A stretch of DNA of 39,685 nt from Rhodobacteraceae bacterium WD3A24 (GTDB taxonomy: Bacteria > Pseudomonadota > Alphaproteobacteria > Rhodobacterales > Rhodobacteraceae), in assembly GCA_002967695.1 (NCBI GenBank), contig PUHN01000033.1, positions 1-39,685 of the forward strand, given 5' to 3'. Numbering within the stretch: the stretch's first letter is position 1; every line of letters starts with the position of its first letter. Position numbers and translations under genes: made by a program. Under the pieces are notes generated by a model. It ran no database searches, had not been told where the DNA came from, and was given only the letters and a program-made list of their open reading frames with translations. Shown here one piece after another: positions 1-6,937 of this stretch.

Positions 1-34
1 CCCATTCATCGTCGGTCAGTTCGTGGCGGCGCAT
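1..34 (-). CDS. Transposase N-terminus, IS5-type (cut by window edge)
   Basis: Only the first 11 codons are present, reading MRRHELTDDEW from an ATG at 34-32. That string matches the usual opening of IS5-family DDE transposases (the R-H-x-L-T-D-x-x-W type), from family knowledge. A strong Shine-Dalgarno (AAGGAGG) sits 5-6 bases before the ATG. The element therefore extends leftwards out of the window and its right end should lie somewhere in 35-139. I could not recognise the terminal inverted repeat or target duplication. Because so little is visible, an unrelated gene with this start cannot be excluded. Confidence 0.55.
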   Translation of the reverse strand, partial: MRRHELTDDEW

Positions 35-42
35 GCGTTCCT

Positions 43-60
43 CCTTCCTCGCACGGAAGG
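43..60 (-). promoter_or_regulatory. Hairpin overlapping the transposase ribosome binding site
   Basis: CCTTCC (43-48) and GGAAGG (55-60) form a perfect 6-bp stem with a 6-base loop. On the minus strand the 3' arm overlaps the AAGGAGG ribosome binding site of the transposase. Several insertion sequences use such a hairpin to hide the start site when transcripts enter from outside the element. That role is inferred here. Confidence 0.4.
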
Positions 61-139
61 AATCAGACCTGCGCCGCCATGTGAATCCACAGATCGAAAT
101 TTATGGGGACAGAGCCTAGGCCCGCGACCGGCGTTTGGC

Positions 140-805
140 TCACTCGTTGTCCATCATCGGGGTGTTGCGCGGGCCCATGTTCGGCCCCATCCCGCTGCCC
201 GGTCCGCCGGCGCCGGGCTCGGCGGGCCAGAACTGCTGCATCCGCTCACGCAGATGGTGCATCTGCTCCATCCGTTCGGCGGGCCGGGTGATCTCCTCGG
301 ATGTGACATTGCCGTCGCCGTCGCTGTCGAGATGCTGGAAGCGATCGACCATGATGTCGCGCATCATGTCGCTGTGAAGCGCCTCGAACTCCTCGAGCGA
401 CAGCGTGCCATCGCCGTCGGCATCATATTCGGCAAGCTTGTCCTCGAGCGCCGCGCGCAGCTCGTCGGCTGTGACCTGGCCATCGCCATCGCCGTCAAGT
501 GCATCGAGCATCGCGCCCATAATCGCCGCGCCGCCCATCGGGCCGGACATCGGCATTCCCATGCCGCCCATCATGCCGGGGCCACCGGCGCCGCCATGCC
601 TCCCCATCATCGGGTGCATCATGCCCATGCCGGGCATCCCGCCGGGCATGTTCCCGCCGCGCTGCATCATGTGCGTATACCCGTCAGCCGATCCGCGTGG
701 ACCCTGGCCGGTCTGATCGCCATGCGCCAGCGCCGGCAGCGCCAGCGCCAGCGCCGACGCCAGAACGGCCCCCAGGCCGATCGTCTTCGTCAGATTATTG
801 GTCAT
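140..805 (-). CDS. Secreted Met/His/Gly-rich EF-hand protein
   Basis: 221 residues from the ATG at 805-803, which has an AGAGGTG ribosome binding site; an upstream in-frame start would add 44 poorly placed residues. A signal peptide runs to about residue 27, ending in ALA before HGDQ. Next comes a low-complexity stretch dense in Met, Gly, His and Pro (about residues 35-95). Three EF-hand loops of the DxDxDG type follow: DGDGDGQVTADE, DADGDGTLSLEE and DSDGDGNVTSEE. The tail is again Gly/Pro/Met-rich. The EF-hands predict calcium binding in the periplasm. The Met/His-rich part resembles periplasmic copper-binding segments, which fits the divergent regulator, kinase, cytochrome and cupredoxin genes. 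It is transcribed divergently from the response regulator. The exact function is unknown. Confidence 0.85.
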   Translation of the reverse strand: MTNNLTKTIGLGAVLASALALALPALAHGDQTGQGPRGSADGYTHMMQRGGNMPGGMPGMGMMHPMMGRHGGAGGPGMMGGMGMPMSGPMGGAAIMGAMLDALDGDGDGQVTADELRAALEDKLAEYDADGDGTLSLEEFEALHSDMMRDIMVDRFQHLDSDGDGNVTSEEITRPAERMEQMHHLRERMQQFWPAEPGAGGPGSGMGPNMGPRNTPMMDNE

Positions 806-901
806 CTCGTCACCTCTGTTACCGCGCGTTTCCATCCTGCCGATATGGGGAGGGCCGGGGTCGCGGAGCAATGCCGCCGCGCGAACTCTTTTGTAACCGA
901 T

Positions 902-926
902 TGTATCATCGGGGCCGCTTGATACA
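902..926. promoter_or_regulatory. Inverted repeat in divergent promoter region, candidate operator
   Basis: TGTATCA at 902-908 and TGATACA at 920-926 are exact inverted copies separated by 11 bases. The repeat lies in the 175-bp gap between the EF-hand gene and the response regulator, about 55 bases before the regulator ATG. It is the obvious candidate site for a regulator controlling both directions. OmpR-type regulators more often bind direct repeats, so the binding protein is not settled. Confidence 0.5.
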
Positions 927-980
927 TTTCGTGACAATTCTCTTGCAGCGATGCCCGCATGGGGCGTCTAGGGTCGCGCC

Positions 981-1697
981 ATGGCACCCACGCCCCATAT
1001 TCTCGTCGTCGACGATCACCGCGAGATCCGCGAGGCCGTCACACGCTATCTCGAGCGCAACGGGATGCGTGCGACGGCCGCGTGCGACGCCGCGGAAATG
1101 GATGCACGCCTTGCGGCGGGCCGCTTTGACCTCATCGTCCTCGACGTCATGATGCCGGGCGAGAGCGGGCTGGATGCCTGCCGCAGGCTCGCGGCAGGCG
1201 AGAACCCGCCGGTGATCCTGCTGACCGCCCTTGGCGAGGACGACGACCGTATCGCCGGGCTCGAGATCGGCGCCGACGATTATCTGGCAAAGCCTTTCAA
1301 CCCGCGCGAGCTGCTCGCGCGGATCAGGACGGTGCTGCGGCGCGCGCACCGTCAGGAGCCCGCACGGCTGAGCGGGCGGCACCTCGAATTCGCGGGGCGG
1401 GTTCTGGACACCGATCGGCGCATCCTCCTCGGTGCGGATGACGCGGAGACGACCCTGACGACCTCCGAGTTCCGTCTGTTGATGGCGTTTCTCGAACGAC
1501 CCCGCTTGGTGCTCAATCGCGATGACCTGCTCGAAATCACGACGGGGCGGCGCGCGGCGCTCTTCGACCGGACGATCGACAACCAGGTCAGCCGCCTTCG
1601 CCGCAAGGTCGAGCGCGAGCCCGGCCACCCGGAACTCATCACGACGGTGCGCGGCGGCGGCTACTGCCTGTCGGCGGATGTCAGGGAGGTCTCGTGA
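981..1697 (+). CDS. OmpR-family response regulator
   Basis: 238 residues. The N-terminal receiver domain (about 5-118) shows the acidic pair D11/D12, the phospho-acceptor D55 in VLDVMMPG, T82 and the conserved K104 in KPF. The C-terminal winged-helix domain (about 130-235) ends in the typical NQVSRLRRKVE...TVRGGGYCL pattern. It is a cytoplasmic DNA-binding output protein, phosphorylated by the partner kinase whose GTG start overlaps this stop codon by four bases (GTGA). The next genes code for a SHOCT protein, a cytochrome c and a cupredoxin, so a metal or envelope-redox stimulus is likely. The target genes are inferred, not seen. Confidence 0.95.
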   Translation: MAPTPHILVVDDHREIREAVTRYLERNGMRATAACDAAEMDARLAAGRFDLIVLDVMMPGESGLDACRRLAAGENPPVILLTALGEDDDRIAGLEIGADDYLAKPFNPRELLARIRTVLRRAHRQEPARLSGRHLEFAGRVLDTDRRILLGADDAETTLTTSEFRLLMAFLERPRLVLNRDDLLEITTGRRAALFDRTIDNQVSRLRRKVEREPGHPELITTVRGGGYCLSADVREVS

Positions 1698-3136
1698 CGC
1701 GCCTTCGCCCGGACAGCCTGCGCGGCCAGCTCGTGGTGGTGATCCTCGCCGCACTGATTGTGGCGCAGGGGGTCAGCGCCTGGCTGTTCGTGGACGAGCG
1801 CAGCCTCGCCGTGCGCGCGGCACTGGGAATGGAGGCGGCCGGTCGGGCGGCGAATATCGCGCGGCTGCTGGAGGAGGCGCCCGAGACCCTGCACGGCTCC
1901 ATCCTGCGCGCGGCGGACTCGCCGCTGGTGCGCTTTACGCTGGCCGACCGGCCGGCGGTCGATCACGCCGGCCACGGCGACAACGGCGCGGTCGTCGCGC
2001 GCATACGCGCGTTGCTGGAGGCCCGCCCCGAGCGCGGAATCCGCGTCGAGCTGCACCGCATCGAAAACGCCCTGCCGCCGATTCCCGGCCTCGGCCCCGA
2101 TATGGAGCGGATGCACCGCGCGATGATGCGCGAGCGGATGGCGGCCATCGAGATGCAGCTTTCGATCGAGCTCGAAGGCGGGCAGTGGCTCAATATCGGA
2201 ACCCGCTTTCGCGAGCCGCCCCTGCAATGGCCATGGGCCGGGGCGGCGAGTTTCGGTCTTTCGGCCGCGCTGCTGCTCCTGACTGCGCTGTGGTTTCTTC
2301 TCACGCGGCTGACGGGGCCGTTGCGCCACCTTGCCAATGCCGCCGATCGGCTGGGCCGGGGCGAGCATGTCGAGGAACTCGCCGTCGCCGGCCCGCGCGA
2401 GTTGCGCGATCTGACCCATGCCTTCAACCGTATGCAGGAGCGGCTCACCCGCTTTGTCGCCGAACGCACGCGGCTGCTGGCCGCCCTCGGCCATGATCTG
2501 CGCTCGCCCCTGACCGCGATGCGGGTGCGGGCGGAGCTGGTCGAGGATGACGAGACCCGCGAGCGCCTCGGCGCGATCATCGAGGAGATGCAGGAAATGG
2601 TGGAGGCGACCCTGTCCTTCGCCCGCGGCATGGCAACATCCGAGCCGTCCGAGACCGTCGATCTGCGCGAATTGCTGCGCGATCTCGTCGATGAACGGAT
2701 GGATCCGGGCGGGGCCGTCGTGCTGGAAACGGGCGGCTTGGCGGCCGAGGGGGCCTCGGCGCGGGTCCGGCCGAACGCGCTTCGCCGGGCGCTGCGCAAC
2801 GTCATCGACAATGCCCTGCGCTATGGGGGCCGGGCGCGCGTGTCGCTGGACGCTTCGGACGACGCGCTCACCATCACTGTCGCCGATGACGGGCCGGGCA
2901 TTCCGCAGGACTCGCTCGAGCGGGTCTTCGATCCTTTCCTGAGGCTCGAGACGTCGCGCTCGCGCGAGACGGGCGGCATCGGCCTGGGCCTGTCGATCGC
3001 GCGCACGATCGTCCAGGCGCATGGCGGCGACATCCGGCTGGCCAATCGCGCGGAAGGCGGACTGGCCGCAACCATCACCCTGCCGCGGGCCGCGGCCCCG
3101 GCGGACCCCACCACGCATGCAAGGAGACCAGCATGA
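1694..3136 (+). CDS. Membrane sensor histidine kinase
   Basis: 480 residues, GTG start in the GTGA overlap with the regulator gene. A first membrane segment (about 12-32) and a second (about 183-206) enclose a periplasmic domain of about 150 residues. A HAMP domain follows (about 205-255). The HisKA helix carries H267 in LGHDLRSPLTAM. The ATPase domain shows the N box (NVIDNALRYG), the G1 box (DDGPGIP) and the G2 box (GGIGLGLSIA). The periplasmic part holds a Met/Arg/His-rich stretch (about 137-154, MERMHRAMMRERM) that could coordinate copper or another soft metal. The gene overlaps the SHOCT gene by ATGA, so the three are probably cotranscribed. Confidence 0.95.
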   Translation: MTRLRPDSLRGQLVVVILAALIVAQGVSAWLFVDERSLAVRAALGMEAAGRAANIARLLEEAPETLHGSILRAADSPLVRFTLADRPAVDHAGHGDNGAVVARIRALLEARPERGIRVELHRIENALPPIPGLGPDMERMHRAMMRERMAAIEMQLSIELEGGQWLNIGTRFREPPLQWPWAGAASFGLSAALLLLTALWFLLTRLTGPLRHLANAADRLGRGEHVEELAVAGPRELRDLTHAFNRMQERLTRFVAERTRLLAALGHDLRSPLTAMRVRAELVEDDETRERLGAIIEEMQEMVEATLSFARGMATSEPSETVDLRELLRDLVDERMDPGGAVVLETGGLAAEGASARVRPNALRRALRNVIDNALRYGGRARVSLDASDDALTITVADDGPGIPQDSLERVFDPFLRLETSRSRETGGIGLGLSIARTIVQAHGGDIRLANRAEGGLAATITLPRAAAPADPTTHARRPA

Positions 3137-3456
3137 CGCTGTTCAAGACCACAATCACCGCCTCGAGCGTGCTCGCGGCGACTCCGGCATTCGCCCACGC
3201 CCAGGAGGGCTGGAACGGCGGCTATGGGCACATGATGGGCGGCGGCTCGTTCGGTGTCTTCGGCGGCTTTCTCTCGCTCGTCCTGCTGGCAGTTCTCGTT
3301 GTCGCCGGCGTCGTCGCGGTGCGCTGGCTGATGGAGGACGGCAAGGCAACGCCGCGCGGCCGCGAAGCGCTGGAAATCCTCAGGGAACGCCTCGCCAGGG
3401 GCGAGATCGACCCGGAGGAATACGAGGCCCGTCGCAAGGTTCTCGAACAGTCGTGA
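3133..3456 (+). CDS. Small membrane protein with C-terminal SHOCT motif
   Basis: 107 residues. A hydrophobic leader ends near residue 23 (AFAHAQ). It is followed by a Gly/Met/His segment (GYGHMMGGGS) and one strong transmembrane helix (about 43-65). The cytoplasmic tail holds a short alpha-helical SHOCT motif (about 77-105; EILRERLARGEIDPEEYEARR). SHOCT motifs occur at the C-termini of many small membrane proteins and are thought to mediate oligomerisation; no enzymatic role is known. The start overlaps the kinase stop by ATGA with an AAGGAG ribosome binding site just upstream. Small SHOCT proteins are common beside copper-resistance genes, matching this context. Confidence 0.85.
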   Translation: MTLFKTTITASSVLAATPAFAHAQEGWNGGYGHMMGGGSFGVFGGFLSLVLLAVLVVAGVVAVRWLMEDGKATPRGREALEILRERLARGEIDPEEYEARRKVLEQS

Positions 3457-3514
3457 GCCGCGCCACGGCGGTGCCACCATCCGTCCACGCGACAGACAGA
3501 GAGACATCAACACA

Positions 3515-3958
3515 ATGAACAGGAAGATTTGGGGCGGCTCGGCCCTCGTCGCGGCTGCGCTGGCCGCATATGTCTGGCAGATGACGAGCCCGCCCGATCC
3601 GCCGGCGCAGGCCGCGGCCGGCGCATCCTCCGAGGGCGCCCCGATTGTCGAGGTCAGCCTCCCCGCGGAGCTGTCGGAAAACGCACAGATGGGCGAGCGT
3701 GCCTTTGACGCCGTCTGTGCGGAGTGCCACGGCGACAACGCGGCGGGGCGCGAGGGCATGGGGCCGCCGCTGGTCCACGAGATCTACGAGCCCGGCCATC
3801 ACTCCGACATGGCGTTTGTCCTGGCGGCCAGCAACGGCGTGCGCGCCCATCACTGGCGCTTCGGCAACATGCCCCCGGTCGAGGGCATCACTCAGGCCGA
3901 AATCCGGTATATCGCGGCGTATGTGCGCGCGTTGCAGCGCGAGAACGGCATCGAGTGA
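3515..3958 (+). CDS. Membrane-anchored or secreted c-type cytochrome
   Basis: 147 residues. The N-terminus (about 8-22) is a hydrophobic signal or anchor, followed by a Pro/Ala-rich linker. A single class I haem c site is seen: C68-A-E-C71-H72. M119 in FGNMPPVEG is the likely sixth ligand, so this is a mono-haem periplasmic electron carrier. The segment YIAAYVRALQ near the C-terminus is the usual last helix of such domains. It lies 58 bp after the SHOCT gene and before the cupredoxin gene. A role as electron acceptor for a copper protein, or a link to the terminal oxidase encoded further on, is possible but inferred. Confidence 0.9.
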   Translation: MNRKIWGGSALVAAALAAYVWQMTSPPDPPAQAAAGASSEGAPIVEVSLPAELSENAQMGERAFDAVCAECHGDNAAGREGMGPPLVHEIYEPGHHSDMAFVLAASNGVRAHHWRFGNMPPVEGITQAEIRYIAAYVRALQRENGIE

Positions 3959-4091
3959 TCCGCGCCAATCCGGGCTGACTGCGCCTGCAAGATCGGGCGC
4001 GGCCAGTCGTGACACCGCCATCGCGGATCGGCAGGAACCGCCGGCCGGTGGCGGCCACCCTTCCCGAGACTGAACGAATGAGGTCAGAGCA

Positions 4092-4601
4092 ATGTTCAAA
4101 CATCCCTTCGCGCGCATCGTGGTCATGATCGGTGCGGCCGCGCTGGCGGCCGGCATGGCGCATGCCCATGGAAGCGGCATCGGCGCCGCCGGCGACGCCA
4201 CCAAGGTGGACCGCGTCATCGAGATCGCGATGGACGAGATGTCATACGACCCCGAGCGGGTCACGGTCGCGCCGGGCGAGACGATCCGCTTTGTGGTCAC
4301 CAATGTCGGCAGTGTCGTCCACGAGTTCAATCTCGGGACGCCGCAGACCTGGCAGGGGCACCAGGACGAGATGGCGGCGATGATGCGCGCGGGCATGATG
4401 TCGGCGGATCGGATTCATCACGACAAGATGCGCGAGGCGGGCATGATGCATGACGACCCCAACAGCGTGCTGCTCGAGCCGGGCGAGAGCGGTGAGATCG
4501 TCTGGACCTTCGACGGCGACGCCGACAATCCCGGCTTCGCCTGCAATGTGCCCGGACATCTCCAGGCCGGGATGGAAGGTCGCGTGGTCATCCGCCGGTA
4601 A
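4092..4601 (+). CDS. Secreted cupredoxin (blue copper) domain protein
   Basis: 169 residues. The signal peptide ends near residue 25 (GMAHAHG). The remainder is one plastocyanin/azurin-like domain. Type-1 copper ligands are visible: H77 in VVHEFN, then C151, H156 and M161 in FACNVPGHLQAGM. Between strands it carries an unusual Met/His-rich insertion (about 94-120, with many Met plus HH and MMH), which could bind extra copper. Such proteins act in the periplasm as copper-binding or electron-transfer proteins and are frequent in copper-tolerance loci. A 133-bp gap separates it from the cytochrome gene, so it may have its own promoter, although the direction agrees with a common operon. Confidence 0.9.
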   Translation: MFKHPFARIVVMIGAAALAAGMAHAHGSGIGAAGDATKVDRVIEIAMDEMSYDPERVTVAPGETIRFVVTNVGSVVHEFNLGTPQTWQGHQDEMAAMMRAGMMSADRIHHDKMREAGMMHDDPNSVLLEPGESGEIVWTFDGDADNPGFACNVPGHLQAGMEGRVVIRR

Positions 4602-4681
4602 TCTTCGGGGCGGATGGCCGGGATCGGCCCCGACCCTCACGCAGGCGACCAGGTCGCGGCACGGCCGTGAAGGCGTGCGGG

Positions 4682-4703
4682 GGCGCCGGGAAGCGCGCCT
4701 TTT
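4682..4703 (+). terminator. Possible weak terminator after the cupredoxin gene
   Basis: GGCGC (4682-4686) can pair with GCGCC (4695-4699) across an 8-base loop and is followed by four T. The stem is short, so this is a weak candidate for ending the rightward operon. The rest of the 4602-4797 gap is GC-rich and shows nothing else. Confidence 0.3.
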
Positions 4704-4797
4704 CGGAGGTGGTCCCGCTCCGGGCCGCTTCAGGCCGCCCGGTTTGGGGCGCCATTTTCCGGGGTCTGGGCCGCGCCGTTCACCCGGCTTCGGCTGC

Positions 4798-4827
4798 AAG
4801 AAAAAGCCCGGCCAAAAAGGCCGGGCT
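4798..4827 (-). terminator. Rho-independent terminator of the outer-membrane protein gene
   Basis: AGCCCGGCC (4805-4813) and GGCCGGGCT (4819-4827) form a perfect 9-bp stem with a 5-base loop. Read on the minus strand it is followed by a T-rich run (TTTTCTT). It lies just past the stop of the outer-membrane protein gene. Confidence 0.88.
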
Positions 4828-4849
4828 CCCATCCTCGCCGTGACAAATG

Positions 4850-5662
4850 TCAGAAGCGGAACGCGATGCCCGCACGCAACTGGTGGGTCTGCAGCTCCAC
4901 ATCGACATCGTGCACATGGCCACTCCCGCCAACGCTCGTGAAGTCGAAGGTTTCGGTGCCGAAGTCGGAAAAGCGGTAGTCAAGCCGCGCGATCATGCTG
5001 TCGGAGATCGCATGCTCGACGCCGGCGCCGATGGTCCAGCCGGTGCGGTTGTCGCGCTCGTTGAACTGTTCGCGGCCACCGTTGTTGTAGCCGGTCATCT
5101 CCAGATCGGCGAAGGCGACGCCGCCGGCGGCATAGATCAGCGTGCGGTCCATGGCATAGCCGATGCGGCCCCGCAGGGCGGCGGTGCTGTGGATCTCGCT
5201 CTCGATCCCGCCGCCGAGGGGCCCGCGGCCGCCACCGTGCTCTTGGCCAATCGAGTTCTGCCCTGCACGGACCTCATCACCACCGCCGCCGCTCCAGCTG
5301 CCGTCGTCGGAGCCGTCGGCGTTTGACCAGTTGAACTCGCCCTCGATGCCGAAGACGGTATTGTTCGCGCCCTGCCAGTTGTAGCCGCCATAAATGCCGA
5401 TCTCGCCGCCCGAGGCGTCGGGGGACGCGGTGTGCTCCTGCGCACCGGGAAAGGCGGGGGGTGGCGACGTGCGAACGGTGTCGAGATCGATCTCGCCTTG
5501 CAGCGTGCCCGCCTGCAGACCGGCATAGCCACCCGTCCAGGTGAAGGCCGGCTGGGCCGGCTCGACCACCTGCGGCTCGACCGGGGCCGGGCCCGGTCCG
5601 CTGGCGATGGCCGCGGTTCCGGCGAACGCCGCGACGAGGCTGTATCCGATAAGACTACGCAT
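4850..5662 (-). CDS. Outer-membrane beta-barrel protein (porin-like, Omp25/RopB type)
   Basis: 270 residues from the ATG at 5662-5660, which has GGAG eleven bases and AAGGA immediately upstream. An upstream in-frame start would put 16 residues before the signal peptide and is unlikely. The signal peptide ends about residue 22. After a Pro-rich linker come alternating beta strands starting FTWTGGYAGLQAG, the typical opening of alphaproteobacterial 8-stranded barrels. Later strands include GEIGIYGGYNWQ, LRGRIGYAMDRTLIYAAGGVAFADL and ARLDYRFSDFGTETF. The last strand ends QLRAGIAFRF with a terminal Phe, as required by the BAM insertion machinery. A Gly/Asp-rich surface loop sits mid-protein. Its ligand is unknown. 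It is monocistronic with a strong terminator. Confidence 0.9.
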   Translation of the reverse strand: MRSLIGYSLVAAFAGTAAIASGPGPAPVEPQVVEPAQPAFTWTGGYAGLQAGTLQGEIDLDTVRTSPPPAFPGAQEHTASPDASGGEIGIYGGYNWQGANNTVFGIEGEFNWSNADGSDDGSWSGGGGDEVRAGQNSIGQEHGGGRGPLGGGIESEIHSTAALRGRIGYAMDRTLIYAAGGVAFADLEMTGYNNGGREQFNERDNRTGWTIGAGVEHAISDSMIARLDYRFSDFGTETFDFTSVGGSGHVHDVDVELQTHQLRAGIAFRF

Positions 5663-5979
5663 TCCTTCTACTCCCAAACCGATGGAATTCTTCGCGAAAC
5701 CTGCACTCACTCCTGCGCGGGTTTCCAGAGCAAAAAGGCGCTGGCGAATGACCGGCGCCGATGTGTTGTCAATGGATCACATGTGCCGGGGCGCATCGCC
5801 TGTCGCTGATGGCCGGCAGACGACGTTCGTTGAAAATCCCGTCATCCGCGCAGGCGAGCCTGCAAGAAAAGGGGCGGCTTTCACCGCCCCTTCTGCCATG
5901 CAACGCTGCGACATCCGCCTCTCGGCATAGACGAAAAACAGTCACCGAGTGCGGTAGGTCGCGTGTTCGTGCCAGCGGT
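5663..5979. other. Intergenic region between two minus-strand envelope genes
   Basis: This gap of 317 bases holds the terminator of the glycine-rich protein gene (5865-5892) and must hold the promoter of the outer-membrane protein gene. I saw no convincing -35/-10 pair, no open frame of note and no tRNA. A TTGTCAATGGATCA string at about 5770 resembles an FNR box but is out of register. Confidence 0.6.
5865..5892 (-). terminator. Rho-independent terminator of the glycine-rich protein gene
   Basis: GGGGCGG (5871-5877) and CCGCCCC (5884-5890) form a stem extended by A-T pairs. On the minus strand it is followed by TTTTCTTG. It lies about 90 bases past the stop of the glycine-rich gene. Confidence 0.75.
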
Positions 5980-6759
5980 TCAACCGTGGCCGGCCAGCAC
6001 CGCGATGCGGATCGCCTCGGCCTCGGCGGCCAGCGCGGCGGCGTCCGCCTCGCTTATCGGCTGCTCGAAGATCACCGAAAGCGCAAGTACCGTGTCGGTC
6101 GAGATCGGCACCGTCTTGTCGGACGCCACACCGAGGAACGCCGCGAGCAGCGTGTCGGTGTCGTTCGTCACGCCCATGTCGGTCAGAACCGAGGTGCCGT
6201 CCATCGCGTCCTTATAGAGCGCAAGGTTCTGCAGCGGCGAATCGATGATCGTCAGGTTGTCCCAGTTGAGCGAGAGTTCCTCGATCATCTCGTCGAGATC
6301 GAGGCTGTAGAAGGCGATCATTTCGGGCGAGAGATGCGCCAGCGCCTCGTCAAAGGCCCGGTCGAGCACCTGGTCCGGCGAGCGGGCGACGCTGAGGCGC
6401 CCGAGTTCGAGATCCTCCGGGATGCCTTCCTGCGCCCAGGGCGGCCGGCCGCCGCCGGTCTCGCCGCCGGAGCCGGCCTGCGGGCCACGCCCCTCGGAAT
6501 CCTCGCCCGGGCCACCCTGGCCCGCGCCACCGTCGCTGCCGCCCTGGCCCGCGCCGCCGTCGCTGCCGCCACGGCCCTCGCCGCCTTCACCCTGGTTGCC
6601 CTGGCCCTGGTTGCCGTCATCATGCGTGTCGGCATAGGCCGCGCCGATCAGTGGCGGCATGTCGGCGTAGCCGCCCATCGCGGCGATCATCGCACTTATG
6701 GCTAGCGTCGAGACCCCCCGCCGCGCCATGCGAGTTGTTTCCGAAAATGGAAGTCGCAT
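5980..6759 (-). CDS. Secreted glycine-rich protein of unknown function
   Basis: 259 residues from the ATG at 6759-6757, with AAGGAG six bases upstream. I do not recognise the family. The N-terminus (about 1-43) looks like a signal sequence with a basic start and a hydrophobic core (STLAISAMIAAMGG), ending near AYADT. Residues 46-105 are a low-complexity Gly/Gln/Asp/Ser segment with two exact copies of SDGGAGQGG, presumably disordered. The C-terminal part (about 110-259) is acidic and helical, with Leu-rich stretches such as FYSLDLDEMIEELSLNWDNL. It has no cysteine, no metal-binding motif and no membrane helix after the leader. It is monocistronic with its own terminator. A near-consensus FNR box 75 bases upstream suggests induction at low oxygen. 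Confidence 0.8.
   Translation of the reverse strand: MRLPFSETTRMARRGVSTLAISAMIAAMGGYADMPPLIGAAYADTHDDGNQGQGNQGEGGEGRGGSDGGAGQGGSDGGAGQGGPGEDSEGRGPQAGSGGETGGGRPPWAQEGIPEDLELGRLSVARSPDQVLDRAFDEALAHLSPEMIAFYSLDLDEMIEELSLNWDNLTIIDSPLQNLALYKDAMDGTSVLTDMGVTNDTDTLLAAFLGVASDKTVPISTDTVLALSVIFEQPISEADAAALAAEAEAIRIAVLAGHG
6511..6564 (-). repeat. Two tandem 27-bp units coding SDGGAGQGG
   Basis: Units 6511-6537 and 6538-6564 differ at 2 of 27 positions, and both changes are silent in glycine codons. The pattern indicates a duplication, with the protein sequence kept since. Neighbouring GQG/GEG codons look like older, decayed copies. Confidence 0.8.
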
Positions 6760-6833
6760 GTTGTACTCCTTGTTACCACGAAACCGTCCAACGACGGCAA
6801 TTCGGATGATGCAGTCAGCGGGCGTCACACTCA

Positions 6834-6847
6834 ATGATCTGAATCAA
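6834..6847 (-). promoter_or_regulatory. Near-consensus FNR/FnrL box before the glycine-rich gene
   Basis: The top strand reads ATGAT-CTGA-ATCAA, one mismatch from the FNR consensus TTGAT-N4-ATCAA. It lies 75 bases before the start codon of the glycine-rich gene, an acceptable distance for an activator site. Regulation is inferred from the match only. Confidence 0.45.
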
Positions 6848-6937
6848 GAGATGTGTGTGGCTGCGATGCCCTGCCAGGCCTGAATGACGGCACAGCCAGC
6901 GGCCGATTCCGCGTCGGCCGGGCCGGTGGACCAGTGG

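Noticed and set aside
5770-5783. TTGTCAATGGATCA as an FNR box before the outer-membrane protein gene
   Set aside because: The half sites are out of register and the left half has a core mismatch.
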